Shown piece by piece: positions 6,190 to 14,491 of a stretch of DNA of 51,130 bases. The stretch is taken from contig NZ_JALTON010000049.1 of NCBI RefSeq assembly GCF_027000115.1, positions 1 through 51,130 on the forward strand, written 5' to 3'. A program made the position numbers and the translations under genes. The first letter of the stretch is position 1; each line of letters opens with the position of its first letter. Under the pieces are notes generated by a model. The model had not been told where the DNA came from. It worked only from the letters and a program-made list of their open reading frames with translations, and did no database searches. Origin of the DNA: Thiohalobacter sp. GTDB taxonomy: Bacteria; Pseudomonadota; Gammaproteobacteria; Thiohalobacterales; Thiohalobacteraceae.

Positions 6190-7599
6190 TCAGGCCGCCA
6201 GCTGGCGTGCCATGGCGTCCAGTGCCTCGGCGGATTCCAGCACCCGGGTGCAGATCTCGCGCGCGGTTTCCAGATCCAGCCCCAGGGCGTTGAGCACCAG
6301 CGGCGGGGGTTCGCTGTCGGCGCCGTCGCCGATGCCCTCGGCGCGCAGCAGGTGGTCCACCAGCAGTACCAGGTTGGCGTACATGGCGTGTTCGCCGGCG
6401 TAGGTCTCGTTGTGGTGCTCGGTGACGCTGGTGATCACCGGTTCGGGCATCTCCCAGGCGCTCATCAGCCAGCCGCCCATCTCGGTGTGTTCCACCCCCA
6501 TCACCCGCTTCTCGATCAGCGGGACCGGGATCTGCGGATTCGCCGCCACCACCCGGTTGAGCAGGAAGAACTCGGAGCGGAACAGGTGCCCGGCGAGCAG
6601 GAAGCCGAAGTTGTGCAGCAGTCCGGCCAGATAGGCCATGCCGGGGTTGATCGCCAGCCGCGCGCGCAGTGCCGTGGCCAGCGCCTGTGCCAGCGCCGCA
6701 CTGTAAGTGGCATGGCGCCAGAAGGCCTGCAGCCCCAGCGGGCCGTCGGCGGGGTTGCGGAAGGTGCGGCTGGCGGCCAGTCCCAGGCACATGCTGAGTG
6801 CGTTGTCGAAGCCGAGCACCCGGCCGATGGCCTGATCCAGGGTGTCGATCCGGCCCTGGTAGTTGAAAAAGGCCGAGCGGGCATAGCGGATGACCTGGGC
6901 GGTGAGGCTGGGATCGACGGCGACGATGTCGGCCAGGTCGTGAATGGTGGCATGGGGATCGTTGCGTACCCGCAGCAGGCGCCGCGCCATCTCGGGCATG
7001 GCGGGCAGGCGCTCGATGGCCTCGATCTCGTGGCGGATGTCGCTGGCGGGGCGCAGGGCGAGAATGGGGTGGCTGCGCTCGAGATTGCCGGGCAGCACGA
7101 AGTCGCGCGGGTCGCGGCTCTCCAGCACCGACAGCGGCCGGGACAGGTCCAGCCGCCGGCTGTCCTCGTGCAGCCGCTCGAAGTCCTGCCGTGACAGGCA
7201 CACCAGGGCGCGGTGGTGGCCGGGCTCGAAACAGATGTCGCCCTCGCCGAAGAGCTGGTTGTCCACCACCGTGGGCAGTCCCCAGGGTTCGCCGATGGCG
7301 GGCACGGAACGGGGCTCGCAGTCGTGGAAGGTCGCCGCCACCACGGGGTGGGGCGCCGGGCGCAGGTCGCGGCCCAGGGCCTGTTTCAGGGCCTGGAAGT
7401 CCAGCAGGTGATGCGCCGGCAGCACCGCGAGCAGCAGGCCGCGATCGTCCTCCAGCAGCACGGCGCGGGCGAGGTTGTGCGGGTCCAGATTGCTGGCGCT
7501 GGCCGCCTCTTCGAGGGTGTCCGTGGGTTCGTGCAGGCGCAGCTCGTAGCGCACCTTGCGCTGGTCGAGATGTTTCTGCAGACGATTGGCGAGCTGCAT
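6190..7599 (-). CDS. YbaK-like deacylase domain fused to an HDOD domain
   Basis: This 469-residue protein joins two domains. Residues 1-155 match the YbaK/ProX aminoacyl-tRNA deacylase family and are clearly paralogous to the separate YbaK protein encoded at 48726-49196 (shared VLLED, DCEP, GEPWG/GAPWG). Residues about 185-400 form an HDOD domain (LPAMPEMARRLLRVRNDP, VAVDPSLTAQVIRYA, AYLAGLLHNFGFLLAG). HDOD domains are HD-like but non-catalytic, and here the HD position reads H-N. The YbaK half has Arg45 where the separate paralogue has Lys45 at the position of the conserved lysine, so deacylase activity is doubtful. The protein is more likely a signalling or sensing protein. A 14-bp spaced stop and no close partner suggest a single-gene unit. 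Confidence 0.85.
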   Translation of the reverse strand: MQLANRLQKHLDQRKVRYELRLHEPTDTLEEAASASNLDPHNLARAVLLEDDRGLLLAVLPAHHLLDFQALKQALGRDLRPAPHPVVAATFHDCEPRSVPAIGEPWGLPTVVDNQLFGEGDICFEPGHHRALVCLSRQDFERLHEDSRRLDLSRPLSVLESRDPRDFVLPGNLERSHPILALRPASDIRHEIEAIERLPAMPEMARRLLRVRNDPHATIHDLADIVAVDPSLTAQVIRYARSAFFNYQGRIDTLDQAIGRVLGFDNALSMCLGLAASRTFRNPADGPLGLQAFWRHATYSAALAQALATALRARLAINPGMAYLAGLLHNFGFLLAGHLFRSEFFLLNRVVAANPQIPVPLIEKRVMGVEHTEMGGWLMSAWEMPEPVITSVTEHHNETYAGEHAMYANLVLLVDHLLRAEGIGDGADSEPPPLVLNALGLDLETAREICTRVLESAEALDAMARQLAA

Positions 7600-7996
7600 G
7601 GCTGGATCCCCGGAATGGCGCCGACCTGTAACGGACGGTCCTTGTCCGGCCGCGGGCTACGCACGCGACCCCTTTTGTACCTAGACTAGTCGGTTTTCCG
7701 GCACCCGGTCGTGGACGGTGTCACAGTTCGCGGGTGCACAGGGGGTGAGACCGGCCGCAGGGAACCGGGTTCCCCGCTGCCCCGGTCCGGTAGCTAGCCT
7801 GGCCGGAATCCGGAATCGCCGATACTCGCGTTCAGGTGTGCCGGATTGCTCGCGTTGTTCGCCCCGCGGGCGTTCAGCGCGCAAGGCTGGGCGATGCACA
7901 TGACTTCGGTCCGTGCCTTCCGTGCTGTCCGTGGCACTCTTCAACCGGTCTTCGTGGGCCCGGGGCCGGGTGCCGGATCCCGCAGTGCGGCAGCGG
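7600..7996. other. Intergenic region with no recognised gene
   Basis: This 397-base gap separates two genes on the minus strand. It should hold the promoter of the YbaK-HDOD gene, probably near 7675-7700 where a small AT-richer patch (TTTTGTACCTAGACTAGT) occurs. I see no tRNA-like, terminator-like or repeated structure and no convincing reading frame with a ribosome-binding site. Confidence 0.5.
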
Positions 7997-8815
7997 TCAG
8001 CCGAGATCCAGGTCGACCCACACCGGGCAGTGGTCCGAGGGCTTCTCCATGGCGCGGATGTCGTAGGCGATGCCGGCCTCGCGGCAGCGTCCGGCCAGCG
8101 GTTCGGTGACCAGAATCATGTCGATGCGCAGGCCGCGCTTGGGCTCGCGCTCGAAGCCGCGGCTGCGGTAGTCGAACCAGCTGAAGCAGTCGTCGGCCTC
8201 GGGATGAAGGATACGGAAGCTGTCGCTCAGGCCCCAGTCGAGCAGGGCGCGGAACCATTCGCGCTCCTCGGGCAGGAAGCTGCACTTGCCGGTGCGCAGC
8301 CAGCGTTTGGCGTTGTCGGCACCGATGCCGATGTCGGTGTCCTCGGGCGCGATGTTGAAATCGCCCATCACCACCAGCGGCTGCTCGGGCGTGAAGTTTT
8401 CCTGCAGGTAGCGCATCAGGTCGGCATAGAACTGGCGCTTGGCCGGGAACTTGACCGGGTGGTCGCGGCTCTCGCCCTGCGGGAAGTAGCCGTTGATGAC
8501 GGTCAGCGACTGGCCGTCGGGCAGGGCGTAGCGGCCGGTGATGAGCCGTCGCTGCGCTTCCTCGCCGTCGAAGGGGAAACCGCACTGGACGGACTCCGGT
8601 GCCTCGCGCGACAGCAGGGCGACGCCGTAGTGGCTTTTCTGGCCGTGATAGTGGGGGACATAGCCGAGGCTGCGGATGGCCGCCTCGGGGAAGTCGGGAT
8701 CGGGGACCTTCGTTTCCTGGATGCCGATGATGTCCGGCGCGTAGCGTTCGCGCAGGGCCTCGAGGTGGTGCTGGCGGGCGCGGATGCCGTTGGTGTTGAA
8801 AGAAACGAGACGCAT
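7997..8815 (-). CDS. xthA: Exodeoxyribonuclease III
   Basis: This 272-residue protein is close to the 268 residues of E. coli ExoIII. It is a Mg2+-dependent AP endonuclease and 3'-5' exonuclease of base-excision repair. All active-site blocks of the EEP superfamily are visible: [10 protein letters not shown] (4-13), IQETK with Glu34 for metal binding, [13 protein letters not shown] around residue 150, and PSDHCPV with catalytic His262 near the C-terminus. ATG 8815 is chosen because the longer frame to 9166 overlaps the divergent gene and adds unrelated sequence. It is divergent from the 8912 gene, with under 100 bases for both promoters. Confidence 0.95.
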   Translation of the reverse strand: MRLVSFNTNGIRARQHHLEALRERYAPDIIGIQETKVPDPDFPEAAIRSLGYVPHYHGQKSHYGVALLSREAPESVQCGFPFDGEEAQRRLITGRYALPDGQSLTVINGYFPQGESRDHPVKFPAKRQFYADLMRYLQENFTPEQPLVVMGDFNIAPEDTDIGIGADNAKRWLRTGKCSFLPEEREWFRALLDWGLSDSFRILHPEADDCFSWFDYRSRGFEREPKRGLRIDMILVTEPLAGRCREAGIAYDIRAMEKPSDHCPVWVDLDLG

Positions 8816-8911
8816 GCGGGGCTCCTGGTCCGAAAGCCGGCATTGTACCGCAGCGGCGTTCCCCGCAGGGCCGAATGCCGGTACCCTGTGCGCATTCATC
8901 CGGAGCCTGCA

Positions 8912-9247
8912 ATGACCGATCATCCCCGAATCATCGAACGCCTGCTGGCGCTGGCCGAGCGCCTCTATGCCGATACCGAGGGCTTTCTCGACCAGCCCGG
9001 GCAGCAGCAACTCTGGTACGACCGCGGTTACGCCAATGGCATGATCCAGGCCCTGCGCGAGGCCGGTGCCGGCGAGCGGGTGGCGGCGCGGCTGACGCCC
9101 GATGCACAGGATGTCGCGGCCGACTGGGCAGCGCTGGCCTGGGGCCAGGCCTATGCCCATGGCCATGCCATGGGTCTGCGCGAGGCGCGCGAGGTGCTGG
9201 GCCTGCCGGTCGGCGCTGCCAACGACGCCGGGGCGAACGGTGGCTGA
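8912..9247 (+). CDS. Conserved hypothetical protein upstream of DUF502
   Basis: This acidic, mostly helical protein of 111 residues begins [18 protein letters not shown]. It has [17 protein letters not shown] near the middle and [22 protein letters not shown] near the end. The two tyrosine/glycine blocks (YDRGYANGM and [11 protein letters not shown]) look like an internal repeat that could pack as helical hairpins. The stop codon overlaps the GTG start of the DUF502 gene, so the two are translationally coupled and then followed closely by zapE. No enzyme motif is visible and I do not recognise the family. Confidence 0.7.
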   Translation: MTDHPRIIERLLALAERLYADTEGFLDQPGQQQLWYDRGYANGMIQALREAGAGERVAARLTPDAQDVAADWAALAWGQAYAHGHAMGLREAREVLGLPVGAANDAGANGG

Positions 9248-9932
9248 AACGAACGCGCCCGGCTTCTGGGTGCGGACGCGCCGCTATCTGCTGACAGGCG
9301 TGTTCACCGCCATTCCACTGTGGGTGACCTGGTTGATTGTCGAGCTGCTGGTAACCCAGCTTTCGCGCTTGGGCCGGCCCTGGATCCAGGCGCTGGCCGA
9401 GCCGCTGCGCGACCAGTGGCCGAACCTGTCGCGCTGGCTGCTGGCGCCCTGGTTCGAGTCGGCGCTGGCGGTGCTGCTGGCGCTGGTCGGCTTCTACCTG
9501 CTGGGTTGGGCGGTGACCCGGGTGGTGGGGCGCAAGCTGCTGGCGCTGTTCGATGCCGTCATCAATCGCATCCCGCTGGTGCAGAAGGTCTATGGCGCCA
9601 CCAAGCAGTTGCTGGGCGTGATCCAGCAGAAGCCGGAGGGTACCCACCGTGTGGTGCTGATCGACTTCCCGTCGCCGGAGATGAAGGCGGTTGGCTTCGT
9701 GATGCGGGTATTGACCGACGAGGTCACCGGCGAGCAGCTTGCCGCGGTGTACGTGCCCACTACGCCCAATCCGACATCAGGTTATCTGGAGATCGTGCCG
9801 ATAGAACGGTTGGTACCCACGGACTGGAGCATGGACGAGGCGATGACCTTCATCATATCCGGCGGCGCGGTGGCGCCCGATCGTTTTTGCTACCGGCGCG
9901 AGACTGCGCCACCACCGGCCGGAGACACGTGA
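9240..9932 (+). CDS. DUF502-family inner-membrane protein
   Basis: This 230-residue protein starts at GTG 9240, inside the end of the previous gene. It has two strong membrane segments: [22 protein letters not shown] (about 15-36) and [22 protein letters not shown] (about 70-92). A conserved DUF502 core then follows: [32 protein letters not shown] and [18 protein letters not shown]. The family is widespread in proteobacteria and also found in plants (COV proteins); its biochemical role is not established. The GTG start is supported by coupling with the upstream stop and by the membrane segment following shortly after. It lies 7 bases upstream of zapE. Confidence 0.92.
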   Translation: MAETNAPGFWVRTRRYLLTGVFTAIPLWVTWLIVELLVTQLSRLGRPWIQALAEPLRDQWPNLSRWLLAPWFESALAVLLALVGFYLLGWAVTRVVGRKLLALFDAVINRIPLVQKVYGATKQLLGVIQQKPEGTHRVVLIDFPSPEMKAVGFVMRVLTDEVTGEQLAAVYVPTTPNPTSGYLEIVPIERLVPTDWSMDEAMTFIISGGAVAPDRFCYRRETAPPPAGDT

Positions 9933-9939
9933 GGCCACG

Positions 9940-11058
9940 ATGACCACGCCGCTGGCGCGCTACCAGGCGGATCTGGCGCGCCCCGACATCCGGCCGGATC
10001 CCGCCCAGGAACAGGCCGTCCATCATCTGGAACGGCTGTATCAGGCGCTGCTGGCGCAGCCGCCGGCGAGCCGATGGACACGTTGGCTGCGGCGCCGCCG
10101 GCCGCCCGTGCGCGGGCTCTATCTCTGGGGCGGCACGGGGCGCGGCAAGACCTGGCTGGTCGACAGCTTTCACGACTGCCTGCCCTTCGCGGAAAAGCGC
10201 CGCGTCCACTTCCATGCCTTCATGTGCGAAGTCCATGAGCGCCTGCGCGTGCTGCCGCGCACGCCCGATCCGCTCAAGGTGATCGCCCGCGGCCTGGCAC
10301 GCGAGATTCGCGTGCTCTGTGTCGACGAATTCCAGGTGCAGGACATCGCCGATGCCATGCTGCTCGGCGGGCTGCTCGAGGCCCTGTTCGAACAGGGTGT
10401 GACCCTGGTTGCGACCTCCAACGTCCCCATCGACGAACTCTATCTGAACGGGCTGCAGCGCGACCGCTTCCTGTTCGCCATCGATCTGCTGAAACGCCAT
10501 ACCGAGTCGGTGCATCTGGCCGGCGAGACTGACTTCCGCTGCGCGCTGCTGGACGCGGCCGGGACCTATCATGTGTGCACGGGCGAGGCCGCCGAGGCGC
10601 TGATGGAGGCGCAGTTGGCGCGGCTGGCGCCGGTGGAAGCAGCGCGTGATGCCGTGCTGCGACTGGGGCAGCGGGAGGTGCCGGCGGTGGCGCTGGCCGA
10701 CGACGTGGCCTGGGTGCGCTTTGCCGAGCTCTGCGAGCGGCCGTTGTGGGCCGGCGACTATCTGGAGCTGGCGCGGCTGTGTCACACCCTCCTGCTGTCG
10801 GATGTGCCCGCGCTCGACGAGGATCGCGACGACCACGCCAAGCGCTTCATGCACCTGGTCGATGCCCTCTACGACCATGGCGTGAAACTGGTGGTGGCAG
10901 CCGCGGTCCCGGTGGACAGGCTCTACCAGGGGCGCTACTTGGCATTTCCCTTCCAGCGCACGGTGAGCCGGCTGGCGGAGATGGGCAGCCACGCCTATCT
11001 GGCGCGCCCGCATCGGCTGCATGGTAGCGGACGGACACAACCAAAAACGGCCCCCTGA
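9940..11058 (+). CDS. zapE: Cell division protein ZapE (AFG1-like ATPase)
   Basis: This 372-residue protein is almost the same length as E. coli ZapE (375). It is a P-loop ATPase that associates with the Z-ring during division and is related to mitochondrial AFG1/LACE1. The Walker A motif GGTGRGKT is at 64-71 and Walker B VLCVDEF at 125-131. Other family blocks are visible, including VRGLYLWGG, VHFHAFM and TLVATSNVPIDELY. It follows a conserved hypothetical and DUF502 gene in a tight same-strand run and ends in a terminator-like hairpin used by the convergent gene. Confidence 0.95.
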   Translation: MTTPLARYQADLARPDIRPDPAQEQAVHHLERLYQALLAQPPASRWTRWLRRRRPPVRGLYLWGGTGRGKTWLVDSFHDCLPFAEKRRVHFHAFMCEVHERLRVLPRTPDPLKVIARGLAREIRVLCVDEFQVQDIADAMLLGGLLEALFEQGVTLVATSNVPIDELYLNGLQRDRFLFAIDLLKRHTESVHLAGETDFRCALLDAAGTYHVCTGEAAEALMEAQLARLAPVEAARDAVLRLGQREVPAVALADDVAWVRFAELCERPLWAGDYLELARLCHTLLLSDVPALDEDRDDHAKRFMHLVDALYDHGVKLVVAAAVPVDRLYQGRYLAFPFQRTVSRLAEMGSHAYLARPHRLHGSGRTQPKTAP

Positions 11059-11066
11059 GGGACCGT
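11043..11066 (-). terminator. Rho-independent terminator of the DsrC-like gene
   Basis: Read on the minus strand, an 8-bp stem (ACGGTCCC with GGGGCCGT, one G-T pair) encloses a TCAG loop and is followed by TTTTGG. It lies just after the stop of the DsrC-like gene (11089). It overlaps the last codons of zapE on the other strand, so it may also affect the end of that transcript. Confidence 0.65.
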
Positions 11067-11088
11067 CTTCGGGACCGGTTCCGGGGGA

Positions 11089-11388
11089 TCAGACGCAGCC
11101 GGTGGGCTTGGGCAGTCCGCCCCACTTGCAGATCAGTTTCATCGGCCCCTTCTTGAAGATGTCGTAGAGGTCCTTGGTGCTGACGCCAACGGCCTTGGCG
11201 AACTTGCGGATCGGCGGCACCACGCCATCCTCCTCGTACATCTGGCGCGCGGCGCGGATGTAGTTCATGACCTCCTCGGTCATCTCGAAGCCGTCTGCCC
11301 TGGCCAGTTCGGTGGCCACCTCTTCGCTCCAGTCGTCACGATTGACCAGAAAGCCTTCCGGATCCAGTTCTACCTGTACAGCACTCAT
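11089..11388 (-). CDS. DsrC/TusE-family sulfur-carrier protein, short variant
   Basis: This 99-residue protein has the DsrC/TusE signature, ending GLPKPTGCV with two cysteines, Cys87 and Cys98, spaced exactly as the redox-active pair of true DsrC. DsrC carries trisulfide between sulfur-relay enzymes and sulfite reductase; TusE passes sulfur to MnmA for tRNA thiolation and keeps only the C-terminal cysteine. This protein is shorter than both: the loop of about 7-8 residues before the (K/R)YLY segment is missing (AKAVGVSTKDLYDIF). It therefore looks like one of the DsrC-like side families. It is monocistronic with a good AGAGGAATGAG ribosome-binding site and a hairpin (11419-11432) in its leader. 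It is not next to dsr, hdr or tus genes here. Confidence 0.85.
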   Translation of the reverse strand: MSAVQVELDPEGFLVNRDDWSEEVATELARADGFEMTEEVMNYIRAARQMYEEDGVVPPIRKFAKAVGVSTKDLYDIFKKGPMKLICKWGGLPKPTGCV

Positions 11389-11586
11389 GTTCTCATTCCT
11401 CTAGGGATGTGGCATATCGGCCCGACCGGGCCGGATTAAAATCTTGAGTAATTCTATCAGGTATTGGCGGCGCGTCCAGCGGCAAATGCCCTGGAAACCC
11501 TGGGGTATGCGGAATTGTGCGGCGCATCCGGTTGCTGTTTCCGCCCTGTGCTAGCCTCGATCAACGACCGACAGGGAGGCCTGCCC

Positions 11587-12114
11587 ATGAAATCCAGACG
11601 TGTTTTCCTCTGCAGTCTGCTGGCGCTGGGCGCCGCCGCGCTGGCGGTGCCGCTGCGGGCCGCCGAGCCGCAGCCACCGGATGGCGAGGTGGCGCGCGCC
11701 CAGTTCACCCGCGCGGTGGTCAACCGCGAACCCGTGGACGAGGTGCTGGAGCTGCCCAACAGTGCGCGCGAGATCTTCTTCTTCACCGACCTGCGGGGCC
11801 TCGCAGGGCGCCGGGTGGTGCACCGCTGGGAGTACCAGGGCCGGGTGATGGCCGAGGTGGGTTTCGACGTGGGCGGGCCGCGCTGGCGGGTGTTCTCGCG
11901 CAAGGCGCTGCTGCCGACCCAGACCGGGAAGTGGAGCGTGGTGGTGGTGGACGAGGAAACCGGCTGGCCGCTGCACGTGGACGTGTTCCGCTATGTGGAG
12001 GCGCCGTCCCAGCCGGAGCCGGTACCCGAGGCTGTGCCCATGCCGGCCGAACCGATGGTGCCTCCGGCAGACAGCGCGCCGCCCGCTCCGGCGGAGGCCG
12101 AGCCGGCGCCCTGA
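11587..12114 (+). CDS. DUF2914-domain exported protein
   Basis: This 175-residue protein begins with an Arg-rich, signal-peptide-like segment (MKSRRVFLCSLLALGAAALAV, then AEPQ), so it is probably periplasmic. The middle (about 35-140) matches DUF2914: AQFTRAVVNREPV, IFFFTDLRG, HRWEYQGRVMAEVGFDVGG and LLPTQTGKWSVVVVDEETG. The C-terminus is a proline/glutamate/alanine tail (about 140-175) likely to be flexible. The domain is often found on proteins with other N-terminal modules; its ligand is unknown. ATG 11587 is supported by the signal peptide directly after it. It converges with the coiled-coil membrane protein gene at 12135. Confidence 0.75.
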   Translation: MKSRRVFLCSLLALGAAALAVPLRAAEPQPPDGEVARAQFTRAVVNREPVDEVLELPNSAREIFFFTDLRGLAGRRVVHRWEYQGRVMAEVGFDVGGPRWRVFSRKALLPTQTGKWSVVVVDEETGWPLHVDVFRYVEAPSQPEPVPEAVPMPAEPMVPPADSAPPAPAEAEPAP

Positions 12115-12134
12115 ACCGCGGGCGTGCGGTGGAT

Positions 12135-13079
12135 TCAGAACAACGCCGCGGAAGGTACGACGGCGACATCGGGCTCCGGCATCGTCGCTGGTGCGGCGGG
12201 CGGCGGCGCGGCGCGGCGGCTGCGCAGGCGGGCCTGGTAACGCTGTTCCGCGGCCCGTCGCAGACGCATTTCCTCGGCCGCCACCCGGCTGCGCCAGCTG
12301 GCCGAAGGTGCCTTGTTCGTGGCCTTGTCCTGTCCGGCGTTGCCCGGGGACGGCGGTGTCGTGGCCTTGGGCGCGGCAGGTGTTGCCGGGGTGGCCTTGC
12401 CGCCCGGCAGCAGGTGGTTCAGCGGTATGCCGGCGAGTGCGCGATCGACTAGCTGCGGCTGCAGCAGTACGAGCGTGGCCGCCGCGCCCACGCCGATGCC
12501 GAGGGCGACGATGACGGCAATGGCCAGGCTGCGCAGGGTGCTCCCGCGGCGGCGCGCGGGTGCGGCAGCGGCAGGACGCTGGCGGTCATGGCGGGTGCTG
12601 CTGCGTGACCGGCCCTGCGGGGCAGCGGCCTGCGGCGGCGGAGCCGGACGCGGCGCGTCCTCGGCCAGGCGCAGGTCCGATTCCGACGGATCGCGGCGCA
12701 GGCGCGGCCGCGGGCTGCCGGTGAGCAGGGCCACCTCGAAGTCGGTGTCGGATGCCGGTGTCTCGGTGGGCAGCGGATCGCCGGGGGCCCAGACATTGCG
12801 GCCCTCGCGGCGGGCCGTTTCCAGGCGCAGCCGCCGCAGTTCGGCCTCTACCTTCTGTTCCATGCGCCGCGCGGCCTCGATACGCTTGCGGGCGGCCTCG
12901 TTCATGAAGCGGGTGCTGGTTAGCTCGGCATCGGCCTGGTCGCGGACCTTGCGGGCCGTTTCCAGCAGGTGTTCCAGTTCGCGCACGCGATCGGCGCCAG
13001 TGGCCGCGCTGGGCGCGATTCCACTCGTCGCGTCGGGCGCGTCCTGTCCGCCCTCGATGGTGATGTGCCTGTTTCGCAT
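12135..13079 (-). CDS. Membrane-anchored coiled-coil protein of unknown function
   Basis: This encodes 314 residues from ATG 13079 with an AGGAAAGGG ribosome-binding site. Residues about 30-90 form a charged coiled coil (RVRELEHLLETARKVRDQA and on through KRIEAARRMEQKVEAELRR). A disordered Arg/Pro/Ala-rich region follows, then one membrane helix at about 185-210 (LAIAVIVALGIGVGAAATLVLL). The rest is low-complexity Pro/Ala with a basic stretch. The order suggests a cytoplasmic coiled coil and a periplasmic tail, as in some division or chemosensory scaffold proteins, but no family is recognised. The in-frame ATG 13109 would add 10 residues. Confidence 0.55.
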   Translation of the reverse strand: MRNRHITIEGGQDAPDATSGIAPSAATGADRVRELEHLLETARKVRDQADAELTSTRFMNEAARKRIEAARRMEQKVEAELRRLRLETARREGRNVWAPGDPLPTETPASDTDFEVALLTGSPRPRLRRDPSESDLRLAEDAPRPAPPPQAAAPQGRSRSSTRHDRQRPAAAAPARRRGSTLRSLAIAVIVALGIGVGAAATLVLLQPQLVDRALAGIPLNHLLPGGKATPATPAAPKATTPPSPGNAGQDKATNKAPSASWRSRVAAEEMRLRRAAEQRYQARLRSRRAAPPPAAPATMPEPDVAVVPSAALF

Positions 13080-13386
13080 GCCCTTTCCTGCCCCTGTGGA
13101 TCCTTTCAAGGTGTCGTCGGCCAGTCTGGAGACGGCCGCGAGCAGTGTCCGGTCGCCCGTTCCGGTCCGTGCGTGAACCCCGTGGCAGAACCGACAAGCC
13201 GTTCGCGTTCAGTGCTGCATCCCGCGGTCCGACAGGCCGTACTTCCGGCATGAGGCTTAGCGGCCGGCGAAAACCCGGGCTTGAGGGCACCGGCCCGGCA
13301 ACTGCGTGAAATGTGAGCGATTTGACGAAACGGGCCCGGCCGCGCAGAGTATGCAGCCCGATTTCGACGCGCGAGAGGGCGCATTG
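13080..13386. other. Divergent promoter region
   Basis: This 307-base region lies between two divergent genes. On the plus strand TTGACG (13322-13327) followed 17 bases later by CAGAGT (13345-13350) is a weak sigma-70-type candidate for the gene starting at 13387. No RNA gene or repeat was recognised. Confidence 0.35.
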
Positions 13387-13671
13387 ATGGCATCGACAGT
13401 CGACGAACTGAGCATCGAGTACGAGGAAGGCGGCATCAAGCTGGTCAAGCAGCTGGACAAGGTGGTGCTGTCCAAGGGCGCCTGGTCCACGGTGATCTTC
13501 CGCTACCAGGACTGGGACCGGCGCAAGGAAGAATACGGTCCCGAGAAATACAGCATCCGCCGTTACCAGAAGCGGAACGGCGAATACATACCGAAGTCGA
13601 AGTTCAATATATCGAGCAAGGACCAGGCCAGGGCCCTGATCGAGGCCCTGCAGGGCTGGATAGAGGACTGA
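13387..13671 (+). CDS. Conserved hypothetical protein, possible PC4-like fold
   Basis: This protein of 94 residues starts at ATG 13387 (GAGAGGGC ribosome-binding site); a longer frame to 13306 lacks support. It begins with an acidic strand (ELSIEYEEGGIKLVKQLDKVVL). A basic, aromatic stretch follows (STVIFRYQDWDRRKEEYG, then YSIRRYQKRNGEYIPKSKF) and it closes with a helix (SKDQARALIEALQGW). A curved beta sheet followed by one helix, with many Lys/Arg/Tyr residues, is the layout of PC4-type single-strand DNA-binding domains. This is structural inference, not a recognised family match. It precedes a PilZ-domain gene by 94 bases on the same strand. Confidence 0.65.
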   Translation: MASTVDELSIEYEEGGIKLVKQLDKVVLSKGAWSTVIFRYQDWDRRKEEYGPEKYSIRRYQKRNGEYIPKSKFNISSKDQARALIEALQGWIED

Positions 13672-13765
13672 CCCCCGCCCCCTCGGCGGACTGGCCTGGA
13701 ATATGCACGGAATCCCGCACGGGAACCCGTGCGGCATGGTCCGCGGCAGTGCAAGAGGGGGTCCT

Positions 13766-14197
13766 ATGCGCAGTTACATCAGGCACCCGTCAGACATCCC
13801 GATCGAGTTCCGCCCCGCCCCGGGCGCGCGGATCGAGCAGGAACGGATGACAAACGTCAGTTTCGGTGGCGTGGCCTTCAGTTGCCACCACGCCGTGGAG
13901 CCGGGGCTGGTCCTGTGGATCCGAATCACCCATGTCAATCCCGTATTCGAGGCGCCCGTGCGGGTGAGCTGGTGCCGGCCGCGTGACGGCCGTTACGAGG
14001 TTGGCGTGGAGTTTCTGGCGGCGGAAGACGAATACCGCGCCCGCATGGTGGAACAGATCTGCCACATCGAGCACTACAAGCGCGAGGTGTTACGCACCGA
14101 GGGTCGGCGACTCACCGGTGATCAGGCCGCCCGGGAGTGGATAGAAAAGTACGCCGCCGGTTTTCCCGAACTGACCGGCGTGCTCGGCGAGGGTTGA
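13766..14197 (+). CDS. PilZ-domain protein (c-di-GMP binding)
   Basis: This 143-residue protein has the PilZ signature: an N-terminal Arg/His-rich block (MRSYIRHPSDIPIEF) and MTNVSFGGVAFSC, corresponding to the [D/N]xSxxG motif that contacts c-di-GMP. The barrel continues through VLWIRITHVNPVFEAPVRVSWCRPRDGRYEVGVEF. The C-terminal third is helical (RARMVEQICHIEHYKREV) and not part of the minimal domain. The first motif is RHPSD rather than strict RxxxR, so ligand binding is likely but not certain. ATG 13766 follows a GAGGGGG ribosome-binding site. It would act as a cytoplasmic c-di-GMP effector, partner unknown. Confidence 0.88.
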   Translation: MRSYIRHPSDIPIEFRPAPGARIEQERMTNVSFGGVAFSCHHAVEPGLVLWIRITHVNPVFEAPVRVSWCRPRDGRYEVGVEFLAAEDEYRARMVEQICHIEHYKREVLRTEGRRLTGDQAAREWIEKYAAGFPELTGVLGEG

Positions 14198-14233
14198 GTC
14201 ACGGGCCACGCCATGATCGCGAAGGCACAGCAT

Positions 14234-14387
14234 CGCAGGATGGGCAAAGCGCAGCGTGCCCATCGGGAAACCGCGTGGGTCATGATGGGCACGGCCCTCC
14301 GGGCCTTTACCCATCCTACGCGCTATGCGCTGTCAGTTTCTTTCCGCTGCAATGTAGGATGGGCAAAGCGAAGCGTGCCCATCAAAC
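14234..14387. repeat. Three-copy cluster of the TAGGATGGGCAAAG dispersed repeat
   Basis: Copies lie at 14234-14264 (plus), 14284-14322 (minus) and 14354-14387 (plus). Each has the GGATGGGCAAAG start, a variable short palindromic centre (GCGCAGCG, GGCCCTCCGGGCC, GCGAAGCG) and a GTGCCCATC end. The array fills the space between the convergent ends of the PilZ gene and the inositol-phosphatase-family gene. With the clusters at 2571 and 5004 this makes at least seven recognisable copies in the first 15 kb and none that I noticed in the remaining 36 kb. Confidence 0.82.
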
Positions 14388-14491
14388 GTCCTTTGCGCCT
14401 CCGCGTACGCCCTGTTCCGTGTCCGCTGCAGAACAGGAAACGGCATGCCTGCCCTCTTGCCCGTCGCGATGCCTTGCTGCAGCGGGCCGGT

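Noticed and set aside
7913-8911. Long N-terminal extension of the gene starting at 8912
   Set aside because: The extension is antisense to exonuclease III and has no family-like content; ATG 8912 fits the protein start.
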